DNA of 64,000 nucleotides from Gentiana macrophylla (GCA_026214975.1 JAOBSW010001019.1:1-64000); one strand, 5' to 3'. Counted from the stretch's first letter, positions 20,410 through 31,910 are shown. Notes: generated from the letters alone by a model not told the origin. Program-made: numbers and translations.

Positions 20410-22613
20410 CTAGATCGATAAATAAAAAGCTGTTACAACCAGATCGAATAAAAGTCTACAGCCAAATCGAATCAAATTGTTTAAAAGGATAACGAAAACG
20501 AGATCGAGGCAAACCGGTGGGTGGGAGGACGAGGCGTTGGGGTCGACTTGATTCTCCGACTCGAGATTCTCCGATCCATCTCCCTCCAAGGCAGGAGTCA
20601 CATACTTGTCATACAGGGAGACACCGGCCTTGAACTCTATGAAATACCGGCCGTAACGAGGAATGGCCTCAGGATCGTACAGGTGGGCTTTCTCGATGCT
20701 TGATACTTCAAAGTTCGGATCAACTGCCTTGACTTGGTCAAGAGCCATTGTAAATCCACCCTTCATACCACGACTCATCAAAGAATGACAAGTCATTTTC
20801 AAGCTCCATGAAGCCGGGAAGTCCTTCTTAGCCGTTTCCATGCGCGTTGTTAGACTATCAAGAAGAGACTGAAGATCATTACGAGCTCCGATGGTCCCCG
20901 CCAACTCGGCCTTCGTCCCATCAAGTTCCGACTTCACTCCCGCCAGTTCCGACCTCACCGTTGCTAGCTCGGCATCCCTGTCGGATATATCCTTCTGTGC
21001 TTTGGACAGATCGTCTCGAGAGGTTGCCAGCTCTGACTCCAGTTTGACACGCCGATCATCGAGTTTGTTCACCTTGGCTTTTTGCTTCTCGATGTCGGAG
21101 GTCAATCTGGCGATGGTCTCTTTCTGCTCCTCCATGACAGCAGATGGAGACTAGATTCTGGTCACCGCCACCTTAGGTGCTAGCCGAGCCTGCAATAGAG
21201 AGAACTGTTGATATCGGAAATAGACAAAAGTCTTAAAGTTACAAGAGAAATAAAAGGAAGACTTACAGCTCGATTGATTTTCATCAGAAAGTCATGCAAC
21301 TCATCCGGAGCCATGGCTTCCATCTCTGTAGTGCTCACTCCAGGGAGTGGGTCGGTTGCATTCGATCTGGGAGGAGCAAGATTGCGGCTTTCCTTCCCAA
21401 CCCCATGCCTCACCTCGGTAGTCTTTTGTCGCTTTCTTGGAACGAGGTCCGTCTCGGTTTGTTCCGTCACCTGAGCCTCGTCAGGTTGGTCTCTCAGAAT
21501 GTCTGACGACACAGGGGTTGAAGATCGAGCCGGAGTCCTCTGACCTCCGGAGACTATGGTACCAGATACTGGCTTCTTCGACCTGATGCCGGCCAGTTCT
21601 TGGATTTTCTTCGGGCCTGTATTCTTAGGGTCGGGCACTTTGCCCAAGACCTCCAACTTTGAGAAAAATTCCACTGCATACAGAGAAAATTCGACATCAG
21701 AACACAGTCAAGACAAAAACAAGTCAAAACATAAAAAGAAAAAAATACTAAAGTGTAGCAGCTCGACAGAGTGAATAAAAATCCTACACAAAACTGGAAC
21801 GTCTTCGTCGAGTTCCAGATAAGCACCCGGGCCCGCTGTCTCGACATCAGCAAAAGGGTATAAGGAATGCAGATTCCGTGTTGCTACATCGGGACAAACC
21901 CTCTCGAGAATCCCCCACTCACTAGGGGGGTTAGAGTCGAGCATGTCATGCCATTTATGGGGCCTTTTGTACCAAGTACGGATGTGGATGTCTTCCAAAC
22001 CGTGTCGAATGAAGAAAAAATGGGGCTTCCACTCGCCCTGAGACGATGTCACCCTTCTAACAAATTCCGACGCCAGAGGACGCCTCTGGAAAGTATACCA
22101 TCCCGTGTCTTGCAGGCCCTGGATTGCATAGTATTGACGAAACAACCGGACTTTGAACTCGACTTTGGCGATTCGACACGCCAACACGAATCCCATGACA
22201 CTCTTAACCCCATTAGGAGCGAGCTGGGTTATGCAGATCTGGTAGTGTCGAAGGACTTCAATGAGGGACGGGTCGAAGGGATACCTTAACCCCTCCTTCA
22301 GTTGCGCCTCGTATATAGCGCAGAACCCAGGAGGAGGGTCACAGGCGAATTGAAATTGACCATATGATACTTTGACGTTTTCAGACGAATACGGGATGCC
22401 GTATCTTAAACAGATGACTTTAGCCTTCTCCTGAGTCAGATTGGATATGCAACCGTATGGACCTTGACCTCTCATTCTTGTTTGTCGTTTGACAACAGGT
22501 CGAGAAGACGATTCTTCTCCTCCTCCTTCTTCTTCTTCTCCGGCGAGTCTCACACCAAAAACAAGCGGCTGTTGTCCGGAGACCGTCTTTTCCGTCGATT
22601 CCTCTTCTACCAC
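20410..22613 (-). pseudogene. Antisense extra ORF of the gypsy element (putative gypsy-type transposon domain plus coiled coil)
   Basis: Three exons on the minus strand. Exon 1 (22613 to about 21787) starts MVEEESTEKTVSG and holds a domain of the plant 'putative gypsy type transposon' family (PF04195-like), with YGIPYSSENVKVSYG, LRHYQICITQLAPNGVKSVM and GWYTFQRRPLASEF. Exon 2 (21673 to 21267) has AG acceptor and GT donor sites. Exon 3 (21189 to 20410) holds a heptad-rich coiled coil (RVKLESELATSRDDLSKAQ, ELAGVKSELDGTKAELAG). The exon 1 donor is not canonical, and exon 3 has a TAG near 21147 before the coiled coil, so this copy is probably dead. Such ORFs downstream of and opposite to pol are known from Tat/Retand elements; their function is unknown. 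Confidence 0.75.
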
Positions 22614-23062
22614 AACCAGTTCGTCTTTATTTGGGAATCGCTTTCGCTACTAGACATGGAGGTGAACGGGGCAAAGAAATAAAAGACAAAGAAAAAACTT
22701 GAGTAAACTAGGGATTACTAGAGATTTTCGGCAAAAACTGAGATTGGGATGGCAAGTGAGAGACTTCAAAGCCTTGGACTCCTTATATGTTGTCAATCTT
22801 GCAAATGATTTGAAAGGGCAGGATTCTGGGGCAGTTATAGGGTTTGAAGCACGACAATCAAGGATAGTGGGCCGGTAAAAACGCTTCGTTTCCTGCACCC
22901 ATTAATGTTGACACAGTATGACGTCATCATACGATAGCCTACATTGGCTATAATGACAGCTGTAGTCCCGCCTAAAGAAGACCACATGTCGAAAAGATAA
23001 TTCAAATTTTCAGATCCGACATCAGCACTCGAGATGAGCTTCCCTACGATCTGGGGGGCTTA

Positions 23063-23591
23063 TGACGATACGGGATTTCACCCCTCCACGTGGAATAATC
23101 TGATTGGTCCAGCTGGCATGTAGAAAAGTCTATGTTAATTATACACATCGGATCGAATACGACACCTACCAGTGAAGACCGCAGCAACTAGCATATTCTG
23201 CAAGTGTCCCACATCGATCACCCATGTCGGTATGCATCGAGTCGAGACCAAGGCCTCCAGCCCAGATTCCTAGGCCCACCCTCCAGCAGGTTACTTGGAC
23301 AAGGGGGCAAAGCCCATTAAAGGGTATTTATGTCAATAGACCAAACCGCCCTAAGTTTAGGGCAGAATAATGACATGTGCCTATAAATACATAGCTCCAG
23401 GAACTACGTAAGGCTTGATTCCTGGACATGATACATGATACGTAGGCAATCCAAGATACATTCTTGGACTCAGCCATATAATACCAAAAACACCATCTTT
23501 ACCCCATTTCTAGCCGTTCGATTCCTTTACAGCTCATCCTTAGATTACACGTGACCCTGTTTTACCGGTGGTGTATTATTTAGCATCATCA
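23063..23591 (+). repeat. Gypsy 3' LTR
   Basis: 529 bp, starting TGACGATACGGG and ending TTAGCATCATCA, preceded by the purine tract CTGGGGGG. Confidence 0.93.
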
Positions 23592-23899
23592 CTTGGCATA
23601 TTGATCGACGGTTGAAGATGATAGTTGTGAACTTGTGATTGAGGCGGGGTGTTAAGATGTAATAGTGCTAGACAATAGGGGTGAGTGAGATGTTGCACGA
23701 ACGGTATGTAATGGCATGAATGCGGTACCTCATGCTTGTTATGTAATAATTGCTACGATAGTGAACATGAATCTTGATCTCGACTCAATAATTAATCAAC
23801 GGTTTTAGATGATAATTGTGAAAGATGTGACGTATATGTTATGCAAGATATGTATGTAACGGTTTTTAATGATTTTGTAGTTAATAATGAAGAGCAATT

Positions 23900-24053
23900 T
23901 TAGTGACACAATCAAATTGACACAAATGGTGACACTACCTAATCTCTCATTCTTGATTTTGATAAATCTACATCACAACCACTTGAGATTAATCAAAGTC
24001 AAGGGTAGGTGATTAGGTTGTGTCATTCGTTGTGTCATTATCATTACCCTTGT
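23900..24053. repeat. MITE-like inverted repeat (GTGACACAA termini)
   Basis: AGTGACACAATCAAATTGAC and ACACTACCTAATC at the left are mirrored by GATTAGGTTGTGTCATTCG and TTGTGTCATTATCA at the right. About 150 bp, with no coding capacity. The termini resemble those of the element at 7693-7804 in using GTC/GACACAAC motifs. Confidence 0.5.
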
Positions 24054-24529
24054 CAAACCCATATAGAAAAATAATCAGATGTCTCATTATTTAAGTTTTG
24101 CTTAGAGAGAATACTATTTCAACTTTGTCATAAAATGAAGCTGTATACACTGGGAGGACACATGTTTATGTTATATTCCTGCAAAAAAAAAAAAAAAAAA
24201 AACATCATATTTTTGGTTTAAAGGAGATATTTATATTAATTGAAACAAAAAACTGTACAAATTCAAAGAGGGGCACAAAAAAAACATCATACTTTACAAC
24301 AACAACAACAATTAAAAAAAAACAAACATTTTACACGAGACAAAGTAATAAAGATGATTAAATCCTAAAAAATAAAAATACAATAACACAGCACCAGATG
24401 CCTATATCAAAGCCAAACGAGTACAAGAATCCACCTTAAGAATATTTCAATGTGTAAGGACAAATTAAGACTCTTTCAATGGACTAAAATTTATCATTAT
24501 CGATGATTAAAACGTACGTGTAATACTGA

Positions 24530-24543
24530 CCAATACACACACA

Positions 24544-24574
<31 letters not shown>

Positions 24575-24592
24575 ATATGTATGTATATATAT
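24530..24592. repeat. (CA)n/(TA)n microsatellite
   Basis: A run of CACACA units changes into TATATA units and TATGTATGTA. Simple repeat. Confidence 0.85.
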
Positions 24593-24724
24593 TGTCACAC
24601 CAATGATGAGATGACTTGTGCTTTCAACAGCAAAATAGGTCGTTTTTGTTTTTTTTAATGATTGTCTAAATTAATGATTAGTCTCATGAAATAATCAACA
24701 ACTTTTTCTTCTCTTCTTTAGTAG

Positions 24725-24880
24725 TAAGATAATTTTATTTTTATTTTATTTTATTTTTTTTTTTTTGCGAGAAACGAAAGATTTTCATTACTGATATAAA
24801 ACTCCATGGGTTACAACATTTCGACATTCTTTACCAGTTGGTCAGGAGAAACAATCCAAGAAGGAAGACCAGGTCAATAG
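24725..24880 (-). mobile_element. Possible LINE 3' end with A tail
   Basis: On the minus strand the sequence reads a short open frame ending PDQLVKNVEML-stop. Then come ATCAGTAATGAAAATCTTTC and GTTTCTCGC, directly followed by a long A-rich tail. A T-rich-coded end with 'AATGAAA...TTTCTCGC-A(n)' is the usual look of plant LINE 3' ends. Without the RT domain this is only a likely tail fragment. Confidence 0.4.
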
Positions 24881-25531
24881 GGAATCAAGTAAATTAATGT
24901 TATAAATGACATTCTTCTTAGTTTTTTTTTTTTTTTTTTTTTTTTTTTTGGGTTCCTTCTGATTTTGATAGAGAGGCTTGTCCACAAAGTTAATACTATA
25001 TGTTTGTTGGTTTTTTTTTGTTGCATTTTTCAATTAATGAATAACTTCTTGATGCTCCGTTTAAAATGTGTCGAAAACATGATTTTGATAGGGCCGAGAT
25101 CCGGGTACTTGCGGCTCGTATAAAATGAAGTAATATGTGAAATAATTAGAACCATACGCTTTATAGATTGGAATCGTTGATTAATATGTTGCTATTCCAT
25201 TAATCAACAAGTTTTTTTTAAAGCAAATTTATATGATTATAGTGTTTTTAAAACTTATATTTATTTTATATATAAAGTAATATGAATCACACGTTCATGG
25301 GGAATGATTAGAGTGTTTTAAATTATATACTTATTTTATAGTGTATATAGTATATATATAAAGTAAAATGAATCATACTCTGCATGGGGCTTTAGGTACA
25401 TCTAGAAGAACAAATAAATAACGTTATGGGGAAAAAGGTAAAGAAATTATGCCAATTTCTGAGTTCCAATGCAAATTTTAAAACTTTAATACGATTTACA
25501 AAGTTGACAACGGTATTCTTTGTTATTTTTA

Positions 25532-25797
25532 CTGCTCCTTCCGTTTTTTTATCTGTCATATTTTAAATTTTGTTATATTTTTATTTATTTGTCTTTTATA
25601 TTTCTAAGGCATCATATTACTTTTTTTCCTCCTTTACCAATAAAGTATTTACATCTCCAATACTAAATTTTTTTTACCAAAGTATTTACATCTTTAATAA
25701 AAAAATGCATTTTCAATACTATATTTTAGACATATTAATTATTTTCTTAATCTGTGTAATTTTTATCTTTGCGAAAGAAAAAAAAAAACGAAGGGAG
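25532..25797. mobile_element. Stowaway-like Tc1/mariner MITE
   Basis: Flanked by TA on both sides (25530-25531 and 25798-25799). The left end CTGCTCCTTCCGTTTTTTTA matches the reverse complement of the right end (CTCCCTTCGTTTTTTT). The 266-bp size, AT-rich non-coding centre and CTCCCTCCG-type termini fit Stowaway. Confidence 0.75.
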
Positions 25798-25940
25798 TAC
25801 CACATACCGCTTCTATATTCAAAAAGTAATTTTAGTGATATAATCAACGTCATAAACTGAGGGACATTTATTCGCATAACAACTAATGTATTCGTTGTCT
25901 CACATCTACCGATGTACCACATCATTTTTACTGAATCGAT

Positions 25941-26049
25941 CATGTAAAAGTCAAATGTATGAGGCAATATTCGACCTCTCACAATTCGAATATGATTCGA
26001 CTTTAATTAACAGGATCGCATGTTGCCTCATACATTCGACTTTCACATG
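25941..26049. repeat. Inverted repeat with about 30-bp arms
   Basis: CATGTAAAAGTCAAATGTAT and GAGGCAATA (25941-25969) pair with TGTTGCCTCATACATTCGAC and TTTCACATG (26021-26049), with few mismatches. The loop between them is itself partly symmetrical around TTCGAA. Likely a fold-back transposon remnant. Confidence 0.55.
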
Positions 26050-27431
26050 GTCAATTCTACTGTGGTGCAAAGGTAGTGTACGCGGTACACGGAATATCGG
26101 TTGTGGTATGAATAAAGACCCCTAATCAAACTAATGTGATAATATGATCACTTATGTTGTGATGGTAAAATTCTTTTTTACATAAATTATATCGTTGAAT
26201 TACAATCTCTTCCAAAAGCTTAACATGATGGGAGGTAAATAATTAACATTTTATATTGTTTAACACGTCCCTCAACTGTGGCCTATAAATATTTTATAAT
26301 TTAACAAGCCCTCTCAAATGTGGTCTATTATATTATATAGATTTTATATACTTTATAACTACTAGAATTTTCTGGATTTGTGACGGCGGTTTTCGTCACA
26401 AATTCGTCACAAACGAGCGTTAGTGACGAATTTGTGACAAAATCTATTTCCGTCACGGAACACCCCGTTGCAAATTTTTGAGTCAAAATCAAACGTGTCA
26501 CTAAGTTTTGTGATGAAATTGTGACAAAAACTATATTTTGCGGCAATACTGTGACGTGTTTTTTTGTGATGAATTTACGACAACATTGATAATTTGTAAT
26601 GAAAGTGTGACAAAATTTGTAATGCATTTATGACAAAACGTTGTGTCAAAGTTGCTACGTTAGATAGCGACAATTTTATGACCAAATATATTAACGGAAT
26701 TGTGATAACCTTCTGTTACGAGTATGAAATAAATTTGTGACAATGGTCTACGATAGAATTGCGATGAAATATTTTTGACAAATTAATGACCAATGATTTG
26801 AAACAAAACATTGCATCATATTTGTGACCAAACAAATAAATATATTTGAAACTATTTTATGATCACGTTTATATTCATAATTTTTATTTAATAAATTATA
26901 TCCAATACCACAAATTCACTTCAAAACAATTGAAAAACATACACAATCATAGAAAAAACAAAATCTTTTTATTCATAAAGTCAATTAGAATCCCTAACAT
27001 GAAATCTAAAATTTTCGTAATTAGTCGACAATTTCGAGAAACTAATGTTTTTTCACTAAAGACACGTCAATCTCTTGGGAACGAGCAATATTCTCTAGAC
27101 CTATATTGAGTTGTGCATCACGTTCAGAATCTCGACGGTCTCACTCAACTGAGTTATGTCACCCGTTCATTTTCAAGCGAGTTAAGAAACCCCTGCATTC
27201 ATGGTCAGCTTATACTTGTCAAACCACAGCCAAAGGATTAGCAGTACATCCATGAAAACACACACAAAAAAAAAGGATTTCATTCCAAGAAAACTTGTCG
27301 AATCTAAGCAAATCTGCAGAAACATGCATAGACGTCTCATTTGGTCAACTAATTAAAATTCACTCAAGAAATCAACTATAAAAAAAACATGACAACTTGC
27401 AAATAAGCATACCACAGAGCTTCATTTCCAC

Positions 27432-27502
27432 AATTTCCTACAGTTTAGGATCATCAACATCATCAACTTTCTTTGGAAAGCACACAATTGATGGTACACC
27501 TA
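27432..27502 (-). pseudogene. Unassigned terminal-exon fragment
   Basis: On the minus strand a pyrimidine-rich AG acceptor at about 27500 precedes a short frame GVPSIVCFPKKVDDVDDPKL and a stop. I do not recognise the protein. It lies on the same strand as the TGD4-like fragment 2 kb away and could be a later exon of that captured gene. Confidence 0.35.
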
Positions 27503-27782
27503 CAAGCAAACAACAGAAGCACAAATAAAATTAGAACAACATCATTCATGTACATAATTCTCTATAGACAACTACATACGAGTTATGGACCCAGCTGAAT
27601 TAAGCCCTACACATAACACCCTCACGTATTCAAAAAGAGCAAATTATTCATTGGAAGTCCCAGAAAAAAGAAATAAAAAGGTTAGCATGGAGAACCTGCA
27701 TTATTTAAAGTCATTCAGGTATTACTTGTAGTAATAGTCTTGACAATGCTTTTGTTTTCAAAGACATTAGTATTATTTGTTA

Positions 27783-27840
27783 TGTCTCAACATCTTCAAG
27801 ATGATCATCGCCATGGTTCTTCAGTACTTGCTGTTGCAAA
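27783..27840 (-). pseudogene. Unassigned terminal-exon fragment (second)
   Basis: On the minus strand, after a TTTGCAACAG acceptor, a frame reads QVLKNHGDDHLEDVET and stops. The protein is not recognised. The same strand and spacing suggest it belongs to the captured gene set inside the CACTA-like region. Confidence 0.3.
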
Positions 27841-28627
27841 CAGCAATGGAAAAGAAAAACAAAGCAAAAACTGGTGAAGTACCGCGAATGATAGAAAAAC
27901 AAAGCAAAAACAGGTGAATAATGCAAAAGAAAAGGAAGTTATTCGAGCAATTAAGCCACCTTATATATATCTATAAAAGTTTCAGTTATTTCCTTATGGT
28001 AAAGCATGGGTTTAGATCAGCGTCCTTTCCTCTCCCCTTGCTTCTCGGTGCTAAAAAATACGGAACAATTAAGTGTCAGTGCCAGCTGCGTGCACATCGC
28101 ATTTGAATAGAGTGCTCCGTACACTAAATGTCTTTCTACATCCTTAAAAGCGGGCAACTCCCATTCATCGCGAGAGAATAATTCTTTTACAATGGAAGAT
28201 AATAATTTTTTCGGCCGAACTAAGCCACCTATATACCGATGAACAATACGTGACTGATAATATTTGTATCTTTATTCTGAAACCATAGGCATGATCAAAT
28301 TAAAAGCAAAACTCAATATCTATTAGTATTCGAGATAATTTATCTGTTTTTACCTAAAAATTCCAAATAGTATAACATACAACTGGTGAAACTTCAAACT
28401 GTAATCATAATTACTTAACTTAATGTCTATACTTCAAAATTATAGTCCATTATTAACGCAGAAACGATTTCTTAAACTCAACTTAATCCAAACTCTGTCA
28501 CTCCACACAGTGATTGTCTTTACTTTTTTTCTTTTTACTTTTCATGAAACAAGCTACTTGAATGCTACTTGTCTACCATTTCCAAATTCTTGTTACCAAC
28601 ACCTTGTAACTAGACACCACAATGTTT

Positions 28628-28783
28628 TTAGCATGGCACCACACAAGAAAAAAATTAACCAGAGGAAAGCTGATTCTAGAGCTGAGAATCGACTTTACGT
28701 AATCGATCAGCAGAAAGTCAATTTTAGAGCGTTGTGATGTGGTACCAAAAATCGGTACTGGTAGATCTTGTGTGGTGTAACTA
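28628..28783. repeat. Short inverted repeat (ACCACACAAGA termini)
   Basis: GGCACCACACAAGA at about 28634-28647 is mirrored by TCTTGTGTGGTGTA at about 28767-28780. A MITE-sized interval of about 145 bp with no coding capacity. Confidence 0.35.
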
Positions 28784-29449
28784 AAGATGCCCCACACTTT
28801 TATAAGCTAATTTCTGCCTCCTCCTTTCATAACCAACAAAGCCTACAACCCAACAAAAGATACTGTCCACATGGAAACTTCACAATTTCAATCAGCTTAA
28901 CCATTCATTTCATATCGTAACCTAATCAAGTTGGGTAGACCCCAAATGGAAAATTCTCCCTACAGCTATTTCGATTGGAAGAAAAGAAATGGAATGATTT
29001 GGAAGAATTTAAATTTAATTGTCACATTTCCTTCCAAAACATATGAGAAACTGAACAAAATGGTTTATTTTGAATTAAACGTTTTATCATGTACTCCCAT
29101 TTCCTCCAAGCTAATCCGAACAGCGCGGATATTTTTCATGACCATTTGTTCTACTCTGTTTTCCTTTCAATTAGAGTCCTTCTTTTCTTTGTCCTCTTAT
29201 CTCTTTCTATCCAAACATAGTAAGTGTCATTCAGCGCCTTACCACTCAACTCATCTCAACAAGCATTTGTAATTAAGCTAACTATTTCAGAACATAGAAT
29301 AGAAACTGAAAAATTTCTTTTTGTCCCCTTTTTCAAAAACAAAAAGGCAATTATAATCAATTCAAGAAAATACGATGAATTAGAACATAAAATGTAATTT
29401 AAACGCAAAATCATTCAGTCAGCAAACAACATTATTATTAATTACCAGT

Positions 29450-29745
29450 TATTGAAAGCAGCTTTGACAAAGCAGGAATGAAGAGCGAACGACCCCAATT
29501 CTCATTGTGGGGAAGGAGACCAAGTCGGAATAATACCAAAAGGGAACCCAGTACCCCAAAAGTTAAAGCTGCTAAACTCTAACCGCTCGGCCTGCACGGC
29601 TTATGTCAACAGGAATCGGGTCGCTGTGGACTGAACGAGCAACGCCGTTAAGGGATTGTGGAGCGGCTATGTCTAGGTCCCAAAATGTTGCATCCTTTGC
29701 TGTTTGGAGGTTCGCAATTTCGCAACCACCTGCTGGAAACAGAAC
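29450..29745 (-). pseudogene. TGD4-like (chloroplast lipid transfer) N-terminal fragment, decayed
   Basis: On the minus strand one frame gives NLQTAKDATFWDLDIAAPQ, then LNGVARSVHSDPIP and ISRAGRAVR. After a frameshift another gives GTGFPFGIIPTWSPSPQ-stop-ELGSF and FVKAAFNNW. This order matches, from memory, the N-terminus of plant TGD4 and its paralogue (outer-envelope proteins that bring ER lipid to chloroplasts): an FWDLD start, a DP-P motif, then a GFPxGIIP-type segment. There are two or three in-frame stops and one shift. The sequence ends at a GT near the NNW motif, so this is probably a captured first exon. The family call is tentative. Confidence 0.45.
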
Positions 29746-30030
29746 CTAGAGCTTGAATTATTATCGATTGATTTGAAGTCATGGTCTGTCTTCAGTGAAT
29801 TAGTTAAATCGCAAAGGAATAGTGAAATCGATGGCGAGTAAATTGCTGGTTCTTAGGGTTGTGATTAAATTGTGAAATTTTTGTGGTGATTTCCAGAGAT
29901 TTGGCTGAAAATGGGAAAAACAACGAGAAAGGCAGCTGGAGATGGGATCGACGAGGGTTTTACTTTTGAAATAATGGAGTAGATATCTTAGCCTACCCGT
30001 TTGATTAATACCTACCCGAATCGCAGTGTA

Positions 30031-30593
30031 GGGGGTGTACATGGTTCGGTTCGGATCGGTTAATGGCCGAAACCGAAACGAAATTTTAGTTAATCAAAAC
30101 CCGGCAAAGCAAACCGTTTTAAAGAAACCGAATCGAAGGCAAAATAACAGGATTCGGTTTGGATTCGATAATCGAAAAAAATCAAAAGTAAATAATTAGC
30201 GATAATCGAACCGAACCGAACCGAAATAACGGTTGATTAACCGAAATAACCAAATTTAAATCTAAATTATACAATTACAACAGATTTGATTACTATATAT
30301 GGTTATAAACGGTTTTATTTTTCTATTTGGTTTCGGTTCGGTTCGGTTCGGATATAAACGGTTTGGTTTTCGGTTTGGATTCGGATCGGTTTCGGTTTTC
30401 GGTTTGGTTTTCGGTTCGGTTCGGTTTTCGGTTCGATTCGGATAATTTACAACACTAACCGTAACCGAACCGAAAATTCCGGTTTTTCCATTTTGAAAAC
30501 CGAAAACCGAACCGTAGGTCTTATTAACCGAACCGAACCGAATTACCCCGGTTCGGTTCGGTTTTCGGATTATCCGTATCCGTGTACACCCGT
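30031..30593. mobile_element. CGGTTCGG-rich TIR element with 11-bp target duplication
   Basis: The ends are GGGGGTGTACATGG and CCGTGTACACCCGT, which are inverted. ATCGCAGTGTA occurs on both outer sides (30020-30030 and 30594-30604), an 11-bp target duplication. The interior is packed with CGGTTCGGTT / AACCGAACCG pentamer-based repeats on both strands and has no gene. The TSD length suits a Mutator-type (9-11 bp) better than a hAT-type (8 bp) origin. The repeats let the element fold on itself extensively. Confidence 0.75.
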
Positions 30594-30743
30594 ATCGCAG
30601 TGTAACAGTTTGAAAGGCGGTTGAAAAGGACGTTAAGCTTCCTTAAACCATAGTTATCGATGCAATTTCGGTCATTGACTTGACAAATTCACTGGGTCAC
30701 TTGATCATTGATTCAAGCATTGAGTCACCTCTTTAACCAGTGT

Positions 30744-30744
<1 letters not shown>

Positions 30745-30807
<63 letters not shown>
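30745..30807. repeat. (AT)n microsatellite
   Basis: About 60 bp of uninterrupted TA dinucleotides followed by a run of T. Confidence 0.95.
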
Positions 30808-30814
<7 letters not shown>

Positions 30815-31910
30815 TTTTGCCTCTAGCAGAGTTTAAACAAGTATCAGTAATAGGAGTTATAGTATATTTCACCACTACATCGATGCTTAATGCACTAGTG
30901 TCTTATATATAGTAAATAATATATTATGTCATGCAAATATAAATTTTGATAATTAATAATGAATGAAATGCTTATATTAAGTTATGTATCACATTTTGAG
31001 TTATATATCATTTTAGATAATCAAAGTATAGTTTATTACAAATCCGTGAAATTCTAGTAGTGCTATAACTTTTTAATATCAAACAAATCTACTACCAAAC
31101 AAATGCACTAAAAAAAAGCAAAAACTAAAAACGTGAGAAAGACATAATCTTCCAGTTGAATGATAATTTATCCCTTTTGAAATTATATTCAATCCACTAG
31201 ACTAAAGTCAATTAATACATAAATTTTGACCTTTTTAACATTTTTTATGTCTAATTAATGGGTTTTTTCTAATTTAAATTGCGTTATATATTTCATTTAT
31301 TTAGTGTCTTCTATCATTAAATAGACTACATCAACCATGGAACATTGACACAAATGAGTGATCGAATATATTCATCACAAATTTATGGCGAACCATTTTC
31401 GTCACAAATTTTTACGTCACAAAATTTCATCACAAATCCATTTTCGTCACCAAATTCTTGTCACACACATATTTTGTCACAAAGGGGTCGCAAGTTCTAG
31501 CACAATATTTATTTTTGTGATTTGTCACTAAACCATTGAAACATTGTCACAAATCACCAACAAAATATTTTCACAACTTTATTGTCATAAAATTCTCGTC
31601 ACCAATTAGTGGGAAAATAGATGTGGGCCAAATTTTTCAATAGTTACGAATTAGCTACGATAAATTTTGCGACGAAGATACTTTTTCATAGATTTATCAC
31701 AAAATATGGCGCTGAAATTTGGCGCGAATGTTTGTGATGAAATGGTGACAAAAAGTTTGCAACATACAATTTTTGTCGCAATGTCATCATGATTCATGGT
31801 AAAAATAATTTAGTTGTATTTTGTCAGGAAATAGTAGCAAATATGTCGCTAAATTGTGACGAAATATTTTCGTGACAAATTTCCGTCACAAATCCGGGAA
31901 ATTCTAGTAT

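Larger units (their letters stand above)
13599..23591 (+). mobile_element. Ty3/gypsy Tat/Retand-like LTR retrotransposon with antisense extra ORF
   Basis: LTRs at 13599-14129 and 23063-23591 are flanked by the 5-bp duplication CTTGG (13594-13598 and 23592-23596). A primer site follows the left LTR (TTGGCGCTAGAAGGAGGG, about 14131-14148) and a purine tract (CTGGGGGGCTTA) precedes the right LTR. The plus strand carries gag, protease, RT, RNase H and integrase in gypsy order, with an extra RNase H of the kind known in the Tat lineage. Between integrase and the 3' LTR are tandem repeats and a three-exon ORF on the opposite strand. Both are reported for Retand/Tat elements. Coding regions carry stops and frameshifts. 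It interrupts the PMT-derived duplication. Confidence 0.95.
23597..25529. other. Non-genic stretch: PMT-derived repeats, MITE, microsatellite, low-complexity runs
   Basis: Up to about 23880 it continues the PMT-derived duplication. A MITE follows (see 23900-24053), then poly(A) at 24183-24202, a CA/TA microsatellite at 24530-24592, poly(T) at 24922-24949, and short TATA-rich repeats at 25240-25380. No gene is supported. Confidence 0.6.
26357..31910. mobile_element. CACTA-like (En/Spm) element or nest, carrying gene fragments
   Basis: The left end reads (C)ACTACTAGAATTTTCTGG then ATTTGTGACG. The far end at about 31885-31910 reads CGTCACAAATCCGGG then AAATTCTAGTA, its reverse complement. Both ends carry dense subterminal GTGACAAA/TTTGTCAC motifs (26385-26840 and 31370-31900), as CACTA elements do. 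Another terminus, CACTACTAGAATTTCACGG in reverse complement, lies at 31044-31062, so at least two elements are nested. The very first base of the left end is A, the last three bases of the right end do not fit, and no 3-bp TSD is found. No TnpD/TnpA-type transposase is seen. Confidence 0.6.

Noticed and set aside
21208..22289. Plus-strand frames under the antisense ORF
   Set aside because: Shadows of the minus-strand three-exon ORF, which has a domain and splice sites.
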